DNA from: Thiohalocapsa sp. PB-PSB1
GTDB taxonomy: Bacteria; Pseudomonadota; Gammaproteobacteria; Chromatiales; Chromatiaceae
Length of the DNA stretch: 64,000 bases
Direction of reading: 5' to 3'
Assembly (NCBI GenBank): GCA_016745215.1
Contig: CP050890.1
Coordinates: 7,643,001 to 7,707,000 of the forward strand
A model generated the notes under the pieces. That model made no database searches, had not been told where the DNA came from, and was given only the letters and a program-made list of their open reading frames with translations. Of the stretch, positions 45,964-55,607 are shown piece by piece (the first letter of the stretch is position 1; every line of letters starts with the position of its first letter). The translations under genes were made by a program, and so were the position numbers.

Positions 45964-48521
45964 ATGACGAACGCACCGAAGCCGAACGTCAAGGTGATTA
46001 TGATACACCGCGCCCACTCGACAACCGCGCTGGTCTGGATGCACTGCGCTATCGTGTCGGCAACTTCGGCAGTTTTCGCCGCACCATGCTCCGCAATATA
46101 CCGCGTGTGCAGGTCGAAGCCGATGGACGCAAGGTCGAAGCCCCGTTGCGCAGCTGGTCGGCCCGCGACAGTGACGATTACGGCATCGCCCTGATCGAAT
46201 TGTGGGCGTACGTCGCCGATATCCTGACTTTTTATCAAGAACGCATTGCCAACGAAGCTTTTATTCGCACCGCCCAACATCGAGATTCCTTGGTGCGCCT
46301 TGCCAATCTTCTAGATTACAAACCGGCATCCGGTGTCGCTGCGTCCGTCTATCTGGTATTTGAGATGAAACATGGCGCATCGGCACGGATTCGCCAGCAT
46401 TTTCCGGTTCAGCATGTGCCGGTGCGCGAAGAGAAGCCGCAAACCTTCGAAACCTCGGACGCATTGGATGCCCGTGCTGTCTGGAATGAATTGACACCGA
46501 TTCCCGACCAACCACGGAATGTGACCTTCGCCATCGACGACACCGACACTCGTTTGAAGGGTGCCCGCGCCCGTATTGCCGTCGGGGATTGGGTGTTGAT
46601 CCTAGGGGAAGAACGCGCCAAGGTTGATCCCAATAGCGAACGCTACGAGGTGCGCCAAGTCGTCAAGGTCGCACGAGACACCGAAGCCGACGAGACGCGC
46701 ATCGTCTTCGATGAACCTCTTGGCATCCGTCTCTGGGGAAACGAGATCGTTGTCGAGCCACAGGCCAACCTGTATGTCTTTCGTGGGCAGGGCGCGTTGT
46801 TTGGGCATAATGCCCCTGATTGGCGCACACTCGGTGCACTCGCCGCATATGAGTTTTTGCCGTCGACTGAACAAGATGTTGATACCAGTTTAGACCCCGG
46901 TCCTTATCTCATTGCCGTGACAAATAAAGTCCGCCAACAGGGTGATTTCCTCAATCAAGAACTGAGGCTCGGCACACGCACCCTTGATTTAGACCGTATC
47001 CATGAGAGCGTGGTCAAAGACGGGTGGATTGCGATGGTGAATTCAGGCTATCGTGAAGCTTACAAAGTGACAGAAGTTAAAACGGTTAGCCGCACCGATT
47101 ATACCCGCACCGCCCAGGTCTCCCGTTTGCAAGTCGATACGGACGAGAATTTCGACAACTACGGGTTGGCAGATGATGCGCCTTTCTCCCGCGTGCGCGG
47201 GACGGTGGTATTGCTCGATGCCGAACAGCTTCCCCTGGCACAGGATGTTAATCCCACGTTTATCTCCGGCACGGAAATCGATGTCAAGGAGGATGTCGGT
47301 TCCCTAGAGCAGGGGCATCTGCTGATGATCTTCGGGGAAACGGAATTCAATGGCATTCAGGGCGAAGTGGTGATTGTCAAAGAGACGCAATCCGTACTCA
47401 ATAATCGCATTATACTGGTGGAGGGCTTGACCTACAATTACGTGCGTGTCAACACTCGCATCTTTGCCAATGTCATCGTTGCAACGCACGGCGAAACAAT
47501 TGCTGACGAAATAGTAGGCAATGGCGATGCATCAATACCTTTCCAACGCTTCGAACTCAAACAATCACCCCTGACTTATGTGCCCCAGGCAGGCGCACCC
47601 AACGGCGCGGCACCCACTCTCGAATTGCGCGTCAATGGCGTGCTATGGGGAACTATACGAAGCTTCTACGGGCATGAGGGCGACGAAGCCGTTTACACCC
47701 TTGATATCACCGATGAACAGGGTACGATTATCCGCACGGGCGACAGTCGGACGGGCGCACGTCCAAGCACGGGACCCAACACTGTCTCCGCCACCTATCG
47801 CAAGGGACTCGGCAGAGTGGGTAATGTTCCGGCCAAAAGCATCAAGACCCCCCTCGAACGCCCCAAGGGCTTGCAAAGAGTCTTCAATCCGGTAGCCTCG
47901 AGTGGCGGTGCAGAACGCGAAGACCCGGAGTCCATCCGCGAAAACGCGCCGAATACCGTTCGTACCTTCGGACGTATCGTGTCATTGCGTGATTTCGAAG
48001 ATGCCGCCCGCGAATTCAATGGCGTCTCAAAGGCACGGGCATTCATTGAGTGGGATCAAGAGTGGCAAGTCGTCAAGCTGGTGATTGCCGGGGATGACGG
48101 CACTAAGATTGTCGGCGAAACCTTCAAGACTTTCATTGATGATCTCGACAGCCGTCGCGATCCCAATCGCAAATTGAGCGTCGTGAATTATGACCCGGCG
48201 AATGTGGTATTGTCGCTTGAAATTTATCCTGACCTCGCTTACCAGGCCGATACCGTACTCGCCGACGTAACGGCAGCGATTGAAAAATTCTTCGCTTTCG
48301 ATCACCTCAGTCTAGGACAGACCATCGCCTTAAGTGAGATTTACCAGATAGCGCATTCCGCAGACGGCGTTATCGGCGCTAACATCACGCGTTTTTATTT
48401 ACTCGATGATCCGGAGGCTGTTGAAGTCGAAGCTGTCTTGAGAATTGGACGCGACCAACTCGCCCATCTCGAAACGGGGTCCACATCGACCTATCTCATT
48501 GGCATTGCGGCGGAGGCGTGA
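45960..48521 (+). CDS. Baseplate wedge protein, gpJ-like, copy 2
   Basis: An 853-residue relative of the preceding protein: 'FGSFRRTMLRNIP', 'SARDSDDYGIALIELWAYVADILTFYQERIANEAFIRTAQHRDSLVRLANLLDYKPASGVAAS' mirrors the wedge start. 'ENAPNTVRTFGRIVSLRDFEDAAREFNGVSKARAFIEWD' gives the C-terminal wedge motif. Two unequal gpJ-like proteins in tandem can form a heteromeric wedge as gp6/gp7 do in T4; this is inferred. It overlaps both neighbouring genes by ATGA. Confidence 0.92.
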   Translation: MNDERTEAERQGDYDTPRPLDNRAGLDALRYRVGNFGSFRRTMLRNIPRVQVEADGRKVEAPLRSWSARDSDDYGIALIELWAYVADILTFYQERIANEAFIRTAQHRDSLVRLANLLDYKPASGVAASVYLVFEMKHGASARIRQHFPVQHVPVREEKPQTFETSDALDARAVWNELTPIPDQPRNVTFAIDDTDTRLKGARARIAVGDWVLILGEERAKVDPNSERYEVRQVVKVARDTEADETRIVFDEPLGIRLWGNEIVVEPQANLYVFRGQGALFGHNAPDWRTLGALAAYEFLPSTEQDVDTSLDPGPYLIAVTNKVRQQGDFLNQELRLGTRTLDLDRIHESVVKDGWIAMVNSGYREAYKVTEVKTVSRTDYTRTAQVSRLQVDTDENFDNYGLADDAPFSRVRGTVVLLDAEQLPLAQDVNPTFISGTEIDVKEDVGSLEQGHLLMIFGETEFNGIQGEVVIVKETQSVLNNRIILVEGLTYNYVRVNTRIFANVIVATHGETIADEIVGNGDASIPFQRFELKQSPLTYVPQAGAPNGAAPTLELRVNGVLWGTIRSFYGHEGDEAVYTLDITDEQGTIIRTGDSRTGARPSTGPNTVSATYRKGLGRVGNVPAKSIKTPLERPKGLQRVFNPVASSGGAEREDPESIRENAPNTVRTFGRIVSLRDFEDAAREFNGVSKARAFIEWDQEWQVVKLVIAGDDGTKIVGETFKTFIDDLDSRRDPNRKLSVVNYDPANVVLSLEIYPDLAYQADTVLADVTAAIEKFFAFDHLSLGQTIALSEIYQIAHSADGVIGANITRFYLLDDPEAVEVEAVLRIGRDQLAHLETGSTSTYLIGIAAEA

Positions 48522-51286
48522 TGATGCCCGATGCAATTGATCTTTATGCATTACTGCCGGAAGTCTATCGCCGCGAAGATGCCCGGCGGGGCTATCCGCT
48601 CAAGGCATTATTGAGCATCATCAGTGAACAGGCGACTGTCGTCAAAGAAGATATTGATCGTCTCTGGGACAATTTCTTTGTTGAAACTGCCGACGATTGG
48701 GTACTGCCCTATCTCGGCGATTTAATTGGCAACATCCCCATTCATGCTGTGGTGCGCGGACGCCGTGCGGACATTGCCAAGACGATCTCCTATCGCCTGC
48801 GCAAAGGCACATTGCCCATGCTGGAAGAATTGGCACGCGACGTGACGGGCTGGTCGGTACATGCGGTAGCATTCTTCGATATGCTGACGTGGACACAGAA
48901 TACGAATCATCTGCGCCGCAATGTCGGCACGCTCCCTGTGCGCGATATTGATAGGTGCGACCGCGTTCATACGGCGTTTGATGCAGCAAGCCATACCCTG
49001 GATATTCGACCCTTTGCCCCGGCGGCGGGCTGGCATCACATTCCCAAAGTGGGCTTTTTCATCTGGCGTTTGAGCAGCTACGAATTACGCGATGTGCAAC
49101 CGCGACCCGCCGATGAGAATAGTTTTGGCTATTTATTCAACCCGCTTGGCATCCGCCAGCATCTATTTCATAGTCCTGTCGCCGAGAGCGACGACACGGG
49201 ACTCGCTAGTGAAATCCATATCGCGCAACCCATTCGCCGCATTGCCTTCCACGCAGCGCCTGAAACCTATTTCGGCGACGACAAGAGCGTCGGCATTCGC
49301 ATCGATAACACTGCCCAGACCGCCACCGACATCGTCTGTATGGATTTATCGCAGTGGCGGCAGCGCACAGATGGCAAAATCGGTGTGGATATCATCAATG
49401 GACGCTTGTCCTTGCCGCCTGCTCTCGTCGGTGAGGACATTGCGGTCAGCCTGCATTATGGCTTCAGTGCCGATGTGGGAGGTGGCACGTATGAGCGCCG
49501 CGACGACCCAACCGTTCGCGACCCGCAGAAATGGGCATTGACCAACCCTGACGAACCCGGCCTCGTCCTGCAAGTGCCAGGCGATCACGATACCTTGCAA
49601 GCAGCACTCACTGCATGGAATCCGGAGGATCACCCCCGCTTGTTGATACAAATCGTGGATAGCCGCACCTATACTGAAACGCTGACTTTCAATCAGAATA
49701 CGTTTAATCGGGAAAATGTGCAGATTATCGTTCAGGCCGAGAACAAACAACGCCCGATGATCATCGGCGATCTGATCGTGCCGGATACTGACAATCCAGC
49801 ACGTTTATCGCTCAAGGGTTTGCTCATCGAGGGACAAATACAGGTGGCGACACCCGAGGATTTAACCGTCAATACCGGGCTTGATTTGCTTGAGGTGATG
49901 CACTCTACACTCGTACCGGGCATTCTCCTGTCTGAAAATGCCTCCCCATTGCAACCGGAAACGCCAAGCATCGTCGTTGCTGCTGACAATGATCGCCTTG
50001 ATGTGATGGTTGACCATAGCATCGTCGGTCCCTTGCGACTACCGCCTGATACGCGCTCGCTGCGTATTTACGACAGCATTGTAGATAATCTCGCGGCAAT
50101 CGAGATGGGACAGGTGTATCCGGCTCTGGCATCCGGGGATCTCAATCTGACGGATGCAGAAGCGGCAGTCGGCAAGCCCCTCACTGTTCGCATTGGCAAC
50201 GAAACCCACACTGTGAGCCTGACGGACACACCGACTTCATTGGATGAGATAGCGAGCGGTTTACAGATGGCACTGCGTTCGGCGCCGGGGGCAACTCGCG
50301 CATTCACTGAAGCGCCTGTGCTAAGGCTCAACGGCATCCCACGCGCAATCATCTTGCAAAATACGCAACGCCGTATCCGTATCGAGGATGGCGAGGCTGC
50401 CGGCTTATTGGGGGTCAACCCCGCCAATGCCAGCGATTTGAGCGTGTTCGTAGGTGCAACCGTCGGCGATTTCGGCATCCTGACACAACCGCCGCAGCTG
50501 ACCGTATTCAAAGAAACCGTCAGCGACGACAGCCTCGGTATGGAGACATTTACGGTCGCGCTGAGTGCAGTACCTGCCGATGGCAACACGGCTGCCAGCG
50601 ACTTGGAGACCCTGTTGCGCGCCCGTGCTGAGCTCGGCACAAATACCTTTGTGCGCTTCGATCAGGGACACCTTGTCGTCTATTCGATGCAGGACGGGGT
50701 GACATTACGCTTTGCAGCGACCGGTACCGACCCCTTGGGGGTGGTGGTTCTCGGCTTGCTCAGCACCTTGCCGGCCATTGGCTACGACGCGGTAGGCATT
50801 TTACCCGCCCCCGAATGTTACATCGAAAACAGCACGATTATGGGCGCCGTTTCCGTACGCGCCATGCAGACAGCGTCCAACAGCATCTTCACGGACACAG
50901 TCACCGTGCAACGCCAACAAATTGGCTGTGTACGCTTCAGCTATGTGCCTCCCGCTTCAGTGACACCGCGCCGCTTCCGGTGCGAGCCGGACCGTGCGAT
51001 GGATGCCGCCGTACAGAATGGAATGGACGATTTTGAAAGCTTGATTGCCCGTCAAGAGGCCGGTCGACGGGTACGTCCACAATTCACGACTCGCCGCTAC
51101 GGCTTACCGGCGTATGTACAATTGAGTCAGGATTGTGCGCGAGAAATTCGCACGGGAGCGGATAACGCTGCCGAGATGGGTGTATTCAACAGGCTGATGC
51201 GGCCCCAGCGGGAAGCGAATCTGCGTATTCGTTTTCAAGAATACTTGCCGTTTGGGCTGGAATATGGATTGATCTACGTTAATTGA
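48518..51286 (+). CDS. Baseplate gpI-like protein with long beta-rich extension
   Basis: A 922-residue protein. Its N-terminus 'IDLYALLPEVYRREDARRGYPLKALLSIISEQATVVKEDIDRLWDNFFVETADDWVLPYLGDLIGN' matches the phage tail protein I-like module of baseplate wedges. Residues ~80-200 include 'ADIAKTISYRLRKGTLPMLEELARDVTGW'. The remaining ~700 residues are beta-rich, including a parallel-beta-helix-like stretch ('LIVPDTDNPARLSLKGLLIEGQI', 'HSIVGPLRLPPDTRSLRIYDSIVDNL', 'YIENSTIMGAVSVR'). Such a helix is common in fibre or receptor-binding parts, so this protein may combine wedge and exposed functions. Confidence 0.87.
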   Translation: MMMPDAIDLYALLPEVYRREDARRGYPLKALLSIISEQATVVKEDIDRLWDNFFVETADDWVLPYLGDLIGNIPIHAVVRGRRADIAKTISYRLRKGTLPMLEELARDVTGWSVHAVAFFDMLTWTQNTNHLRRNVGTLPVRDIDRCDRVHTAFDAASHTLDIRPFAPAAGWHHIPKVGFFIWRLSSYELRDVQPRPADENSFGYLFNPLGIRQHLFHSPVAESDDTGLASEIHIAQPIRRIAFHAAPETYFGDDKSVGIRIDNTAQTATDIVCMDLSQWRQRTDGKIGVDIINGRLSLPPALVGEDIAVSLHYGFSADVGGGTYERRDDPTVRDPQKWALTNPDEPGLVLQVPGDHDTLQAALTAWNPEDHPRLLIQIVDSRTYTETLTFNQNTFNRENVQIIVQAENKQRPMIIGDLIVPDTDNPARLSLKGLLIEGQIQVATPEDLTVNTGLDLLEVMHSTLVPGILLSENASPLQPETPSIVVAADNDRLDVMVDHSIVGPLRLPPDTRSLRIYDSIVDNLAAIEMGQVYPALASGDLNLTDAEAAVGKPLTVRIGNETHTVSLTDTPTSLDEIASGLQMALRSAPGATRAFTEAPVLRLNGIPRAIILQNTQRRIRIEDGEAAGLLGVNPANASDLSVFVGATVGDFGILTQPPQLTVFKETVSDDSLGMETFTVALSAVPADGNTAASDLETLLRARAELGTNTFVRFDQGHLVVYSMQDGVTLRFAATGTDPLGVVVLGLLSTLPAIGYDAVGILPAPECYIENSTIMGAVSVRAMQTASNSIFTDTVTVQRQQIGCVRFSYVPPASVTPRRFRCEPDRAMDAAVQNGMDDFESLIARQEAGRRVRPQFTTRRYGLPAYVQLSQDCAREIRTGADNAAEMGVFNRLMRPQREANLRIRFQEYLPFGLEYGLIYVN

Positions 51287-51310
51287 AGCTTAGGGCATTA
51301 TGAGGATATC

Positions 51311-54300
51311 ATGAAAGCCGATTACTCGCGCTTCCGTTTCAATATAAACAAAGGCTATACACGCGTTCTACAGCAGCAGGGGCGTGTGACATTGGATGCG
51401 GACTGGAACGAGCAGGTCAGCATTCAGGCCGATCTAGATTGCAAACGCTCGCGAGATGTCATCGGGCACTGTGGCGTACCCTATGCTGATGCCGGTTTTC
51501 TCGTCAGCATCGATACAGCAGATCCAGCCTATGATCTGCACCTCGGAGCCGGTACGATTTATATCGCTGGCCACCGCATCAACCTGGATGACGCTACAAC
51601 CTATGCCACACAACCATTTCTACCCGATCCACCGACCATTAGCGCCCCAGGCGCAAGTAAGCGCGTGGATCTGGTGTATCTGTGTGTGCGCGAACGGCAT
51701 GTAACTTACCTTGAAGATGAGACCATCCGTGAAATCGCGCTCGGCGGACCCGATACCACAACCCGTGTGCAGACTATCTGGCAGGTTCATGTTAGAGAAG
51801 GCGTGAGCCTTGACCGCTGTGAAGAAGATGCTGAGACGGTCATGGAGGAAGCGGGGATTGGGGCAGGCTTATTGACCATCATCAAAGATCACACTGCATC
51901 TGTTGATGATAACCCATGCGTCACACCTGCGGATAGCGACTACCGTGGCCTGGAAAATCGTCTCTACCGGGTTGAAGTGCATGAAGGCGGTACGGTTGCC
52001 GGCGGCGCAAGCGTCAAGTGGTCGCGTTATAACGGCGCCATTGCGTTCAAAGTAGTCGAAATCAACGCGAGCAACCGAACCTTGACATTGGCGCGTCTGG
52101 GTTGGGATCAAATCGTCACGCTCTCGCCTAACAGCTGGATCGAATTGGTCAGCGAGGAGGACGAACTGGCAGGACGTGCCGGTGCGATGCTGCAAATCTC
52201 GTCCGGTGCAGGCGCAGTCAATGATGCTCAACGACAAGTCACCCTCAAGAATGTCACCGATATCACGACCATTCTCAACGGTTATACCACGGCCAGCAAT
52301 GTCAAAGTGCGCCTGTGGGATACTGACGAGATTGCGCTTAACGATGATTTTGACACCACAACCAACACCACTGAAATCATACTTGAAGATGGCATTGGAA
52401 TTAAAATCGGTGTGGACAATCCGCATGACATATTCCGTACAGGCGATTACTGGACATTCACGGCACGCACTATCATAGGTCGCGTTGAAGAACTGAGCGA
52501 TGTACCACCGCAGGGTCCTGAATGGCATTGTTGCAAGCTGGCATTGATTCACTGGAATCCAGATGAAAGTGATGCCGATGTCGCAATTGAAGATTGTCGC
52601 CCCCTATTCCCTGCCCTGACCGAAATGCTCCAATTGCATTACGTCGGAGGCGATGGACAGGAAGGCAAACCCGGTGACACGCTCCAAAGCCCACTCATGG
52701 TACGCGTCAGTCGCGGCGAGCATCCCGTGGAGAACCTGCCCGTCATCTTCGAAGTGAAGACCGAGGGATTAGACGGCAAGGTCTTCACCAGCGCAGACCC
52801 GACAGGTGGCGACAGAATTGTCATTTATACCGATGGCGAAGGTTTGGTGAATTGCCAATGGCAGCTCGGCAACAACCGCAATAGACATCATCAAAGCGTG
52901 ATGGCATTCATTGATGCCCCAGCCGATGCCCGCCATCACCAGCAGGTGAATTTTAATGCCAATCTCAGCATTGCCGAAGAGGTCAGCTATTTACCTCCTG
53001 GGGATTGTATCAACATCGGCAACAGCGTGAACACTGTTGCCGGCGCATTGGACGCTCTCTGCTCAATCGCGGCGGACGGGGTCACGTATACGCCACCTGG
53101 AGGTTGCACCAATATAGAAGGCACAACCAATGTTGCCCAGGCACTGGATGCCCTCTGCTCAATCGAGGCGGACGGGGTCACGTATACGCCACCTGGAGGT
53201 TGCACCAATATAGAAGGCACAACCAACGTTGCCCAGGCACTGGATGCCCTCTGCTCAATCGAGGCTGAAGGAGTCAGGTATACGCCGCCTGAAGATTGTA
53301 CCCGTCTGGAAGGCGCATCCAACGTTGCCCAGGCACTGGATGCCCTCTGCACTGCCGAAGACGACCCCGCTTTTCATGTAGAGGGGGTTTTCTGGCTATC
53401 TGATGGAAACGTAGCCGTACACGATCAGACGGTAACGCTTGCGCAGTTCATCGGTGGATTGCTCATTCAGTGTGATAGGGTTCCGGAGCCGAGCACCATA
53501 AAGCAGGCATCTGTTTTCATGACCCTTGAATTACCGTCTAACACGCTCCTCGGGGTGCAGATGGCTTATATCTTGGAAGGCGATTTGGAAATATCGGGAA
53601 GTAAAATTACATGGAAGCCCACAGCTCAAGCAGAACAATTCCTGATTCAGGATATAGGCCGCGTTGTCAACACCGGTGGCGTGTTCCTGGCGCGTTTATT
53701 CCTGAAAGGCAGTAAAATCTATCTAGAAGGAGATCCGAGCGTTCATCTGGATGGCAATGTTGTCAATTCGCCTAATGAGTCTCATCATTTGATGCTACCC
53801 AGCGGTGATGGCGAAGAGGGCGGTACCTTTGAAATGTGGTTTAACCTCAAAATCGAGGTTGATGGTATTTATGTCGTCGGTGTGTTGCATCCAAACGGTC
53901 TCATTGGTTTTGAAACAACCTCAATTAGTGAAGGAAATATCATCCTTGATAAACTGTCCGCCATCAACCTGCGCCTGGATGCACTTGATCTTGGTTACCA
54001 TCATCGACTAACGATTGAAAGCGCGAGGATCAGTGGATATACCATTTCAGGAACTTTATACAACGAGGAGCAGGCGCGTCTTGCGTTATACGAAAGTGGC
54101 GCTCCTATAAATATCGGCTTTGAAGTTATTGTCTTGGTGCAAAGAGAATACCGACAACTGGCTAATTTTCTTATTGAAGGAGAAGGAGAATGGGTTCAGA
54201 CATTCGGACTATTAGAGCTATCGTTTACCTTCGAGATGATGGATGCCGACAGCATTTCCTACGCCCTGCGCGTCGGTTTAAGTAGGGATAAACTGCCGAG

Positions 54301-54403
54301 CCTGGTCATCTGCGACAATCATGTTCTCGATACCTTACGCAACGATCCAGTAGTGGGAGAACCTGACGGCATTGTCCGGTTTCCGTTCTTCAGACGCGTG
54401 TAA
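51311..54403 (+). CDS. DUF6519 domain-containing eCIS protein with internal 32-residue repeats
   Basis: A 1030-residue protein. Residues 1-~430 match the DUF6519 pattern ('MKADYSRFRFNINKGYTRVLQQQGRVTLDADWNEQ', 'LHLGAGTIYIAGHRINLDD', 'YRGLENRLYRVEVHEGG...VKWSRYNGA'). Residues ~455-545 resemble a bacterial Ig-like (big-1) domain. Residues 558-685 are four ~32-residue repeats. The C-terminal ~340 residues are beta-rich and unrecognised. DUF6519 proteins occur at the ends of many eCIS and tail-like loci, and an outer baseplate or fibre-like role is plausible. No separate tail fibre gene is present, making this a candidate for target recognition. GAGGAT site before ATG. Confidence 0.85.
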   Translation: MKADYSRFRFNINKGYTRVLQQQGRVTLDADWNEQVSIQADLDCKRSRDVIGHCGVPYADAGFLVSIDTADPAYDLHLGAGTIYIAGHRINLDDATTYATQPFLPDPPTISAPGASKRVDLVYLCVRERHVTYLEDETIREIALGGPDTTTRVQTIWQVHVREGVSLDRCEEDAETVMEEAGIGAGLLTIIKDHTASVDDNPCVTPADSDYRGLENRLYRVEVHEGGTVAGGASVKWSRYNGAIAFKVVEINASNRTLTLARLGWDQIVTLSPNSWIELVSEEDELAGRAGAMLQISSGAGAVNDAQRQVTLKNVTDITTILNGYTTASNVKVRLWDTDEIALNDDFDTTTNTTEIILEDGIGIKIGVDNPHDIFRTGDYWTFTARTIIGRVEELSDVPPQGPEWHCCKLALIHWNPDESDADVAIEDCRPLFPALTEMLQLHYVGGDGQEGKPGDTLQSPLMVRVSRGEHPVENLPVIFEVKTEGLDGKVFTSADPTGGDRIVIYTDGEGLVNCQWQLGNNRNRHHQSVMAFIDAPADARHHQQVNFNANLSIAEEVSYLPPGDCINIGNSVNTVAGALDALCSIAADGVTYTPPGGCTNIEGTTNVAQALDALCSIEADGVTYTPPGGCTNIEGTTNVAQALDALCSIEAEGVRYTPPEDCTRLEGASNVAQALDALCTAEDDPAFHVEGVFWLSDGNVAVHDQTVTLAQFIGGLLIQCDRVPEPSTIKQASVFMTLELPSNTLLGVQMAYILEGDLEISGSKITWKPTAQAEQFLIQDIGRVVNTGGVFLARLFLKGSKIYLEGDPSVHLDGNVVNSPNESHHLMLPSGDGEEGGTFEMWFNLKIEVDGIYVVGVLHPNGLIGFETTSISEGNIILDKLSAINLRLDALDLGYHHRLTIESARISGYTISGTLYNEEQARLALYESGAPINIGFEVIVLVQREYRQLANFLIEGEGEWVQTFGLLELSFTFEMMDADSISYALRVGLSRDKLPSLVICDNHVLDTLRNDPVVGEPDGIVRFPFFRRV
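52982..53365. repeat. ~96-bp tandem repeat, 4 units, in the DUF6519 gene
   Basis: Units start at 52982, 53081, 53177 and 53273 (periods 99, 96, 96). Each encodes a motif like 'YTPPGGCTNIEGTTNVAQAL' followed by 'DALCSIEADG', with two Cys per unit. Units two and three are almost identical in DNA; the outer units are diverged. Confidence 0.92.
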
Positions 54404-54415
54404 GAAGGATTTACG

Positions 54416-54772
54416 ATGCCGAACATTGCAGTCGAAGGCGATGTCATCGCCATTCCGGGTACAACACCCTATCCGCCTGCGGTTTCCGGTGCATGGTTAT
54501 CGGGTCCCGTGACCTATGCCAATTATTCAAAGGTCTCCATCAATGGCGTCGGCGTGATTTACGAGGCACGCTGCACCTTTACATTCACAGGTGTCGGACC
54601 CACGCCACCGGGAAATCCGGTCAGTGGCACGGAGGACCTGACCTTGAGCGCCGGCGATACAGCAGTTAACGGGGCTCAATCCTCCGTGCTGCTAGATGGC
54701 GACATGGAGACAGGCACCTACGGTAATCAATTGCAGGTGGTTGCCCCTGCAAATCCGGCGGCAACAGGATAG
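54416..54772 (+). CDS. Last eCIS gene, 118-residue beta-rich protein, possible spike-tip (PAAR-like)
   Basis: A small beta-rich protein: 'NIAVEGDVIAIPGTTPYPPAVSGAW', 'SKVSINGVGVIYEARCTFTFTG', 'TEDLTLSAGDTAVNGAQSSVLLDGD'. The order 'GD...P.....V.INGV' is reminiscent of PAAR/DUF4150 spike-tip proteins, and no other tip protein is encoded in the locus. The match is weak and the zinc-binding His/Cys set is not obvious. AAGGA site 6-10 bp before ATG, 12 bp after the DUF6519 gene. It closes the operon. Confidence 0.65.
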   Translation: MPNIAVEGDVIAIPGTTPYPPAVSGAWLSGPVTYANYSKVSINGVGVIYEARCTFTFTGVGPTPPGNPVSGTEDLTLSAGDTAVNGAQSSVLLDGDMETGTYGNQLQVVAPANPAATG

Positions 54773-54914
54773 CATCGGAAGGATTGGGGCTCTTTTAACG
54801 TGATACCACTGAAAGACATTACCGAATAGTTATGATCTGAGCCACTATCATGCCATCATCCACATCTCGGCACCGACGGACACCGCCAAGACTGCATAGG
54901 GCGCAGCTTAGCGA

Positions 54915-55205
54915 GTGAAAATGGTCCACATCATCATTTCCATAAAAGAGCTGCATCTCGATCGACGCGAAGCCCTGTCGCGAGTCTACCGCCGCAGCTA
55001 CCTGCGCATCGCAGAGATCGTGGCAACAGCGATCGATACGCATGGGCCGAACGCAAACGCCCTGATCGATCAGCTGCGCGAGCGTGACGACAACGGCATC
55101 CTCACATGGTGCTTCCATGGAAATGGGCAGCTCATGGAGCCCTTCTCGCAGCTTCGACGCGACTTCCCTGAAATCTGGCACCTCTGCTGTGATACCCTGC
55201 TCTGA
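54915..55205 (+). CDS. Hypothetical protein, uncertain
   Basis: A 96-residue open frame from GTG 54915 ('IISIKELHLDRREALSRVYRR', 'HGPNANALIDQLRERDDNGIL', 'FSQLRRDFPEIWHLCCDTLL'). It is helical with normal composition and no recognised family. The opposite strand is also open here (54819-55319), so which strand codes is unsure. It lies just upstream of an hsdR relic and might be another fragment of the same dead locus. Confidence 0.3.
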   Translation: MKMVHIIISIKELHLDRREALSRVYRRSYLRIAEIVATAIDTHGPNANALIDQLRERDDNGILTWCFHGNGQLMEPFSQLRRDFPEIWHLCCDTLL

Positions 55206-55278
55206 ATGCTGGTGAGTGCTCGTTGGCAATCGCGTCGACCAATCACCAGCCTGCTGCCCCAGCCGTTCGGGAGATATC

Positions 55279-55533
55279 ATGACCGCTCGTCCCGAGCTGG
55301 ACGAGGTCGAGCAACCCAAGCCGTCAGCACGTTGCAGGGGATCGGCACCGCCAAGCTGTTGGAGGCCAACCAGGCGGCGACCGAATTACTGCTCGAAGGC
55401 AGCGTCGTGGGCTAGGAGCGGGGCCGCCAGCGCAGGCTCCAGTTCATCGACTGGGAGCAACCGGAAAACAACAGCTCCCGCGTCGCCAACCAGTTCCAGG
55501 TAGCTTGTCCGGTGGAGCAGGCCATGTCGTATA
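55279..55533 (+). pseudogene. hsdR: Type I restriction enzyme R subunit N-terminal relic
   Basis: ATG 55279 begins 'MTARPELDEVEQP', the usual HsdR start ('..LxEVEQPFI'). After an internal deletion and frame change the text continues 'KLLEANQAATELLLEGSVV', a TAG, and 'RLQFIDWEQPENNSSRVANQFQV', all well-known HsdR N-terminal motifs just ahead of the PD-(D/E)XK nuclease domain. The nuclease and helicase domains are absent; REP sequence follows. Dead remnant of a type I restriction-modification locus. Confidence 0.65.
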
Positions 55534-55542
55534 GCCAGCGCG

Positions 55543-55607
55543 TCGCCCGCAAGCGGGCTCCTACAAGCCGCCGGGGACGGCCGACGTAGGAGCCCGCTTG
55601 CGGGCGA
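55543..55607. repeat. REP-type palindrome, copy 2
   Basis: Nearly identical to copy 1 at 23959-24023, including the preceding 'agccagcgcg' and the central 'ccgccggggacggccgacg'. It truncates the hsdR relic. Confidence 0.8.

Noticed and set aside
25923..54772. Prophage or type VI secretion system
   Set aside because: No capsid, portal, terminase, integrase, lysis or TssJLM genes; the AAA+ ATPase, DUF4255, DUF4157 and DUF6519 set points to an eCIS.
54819..55319. 166-codon minus-strand open frame
   Set aside because: Overlaps the hsdR relic start and an equally open plus-strand frame, with no family match; coding strand cannot be decided.
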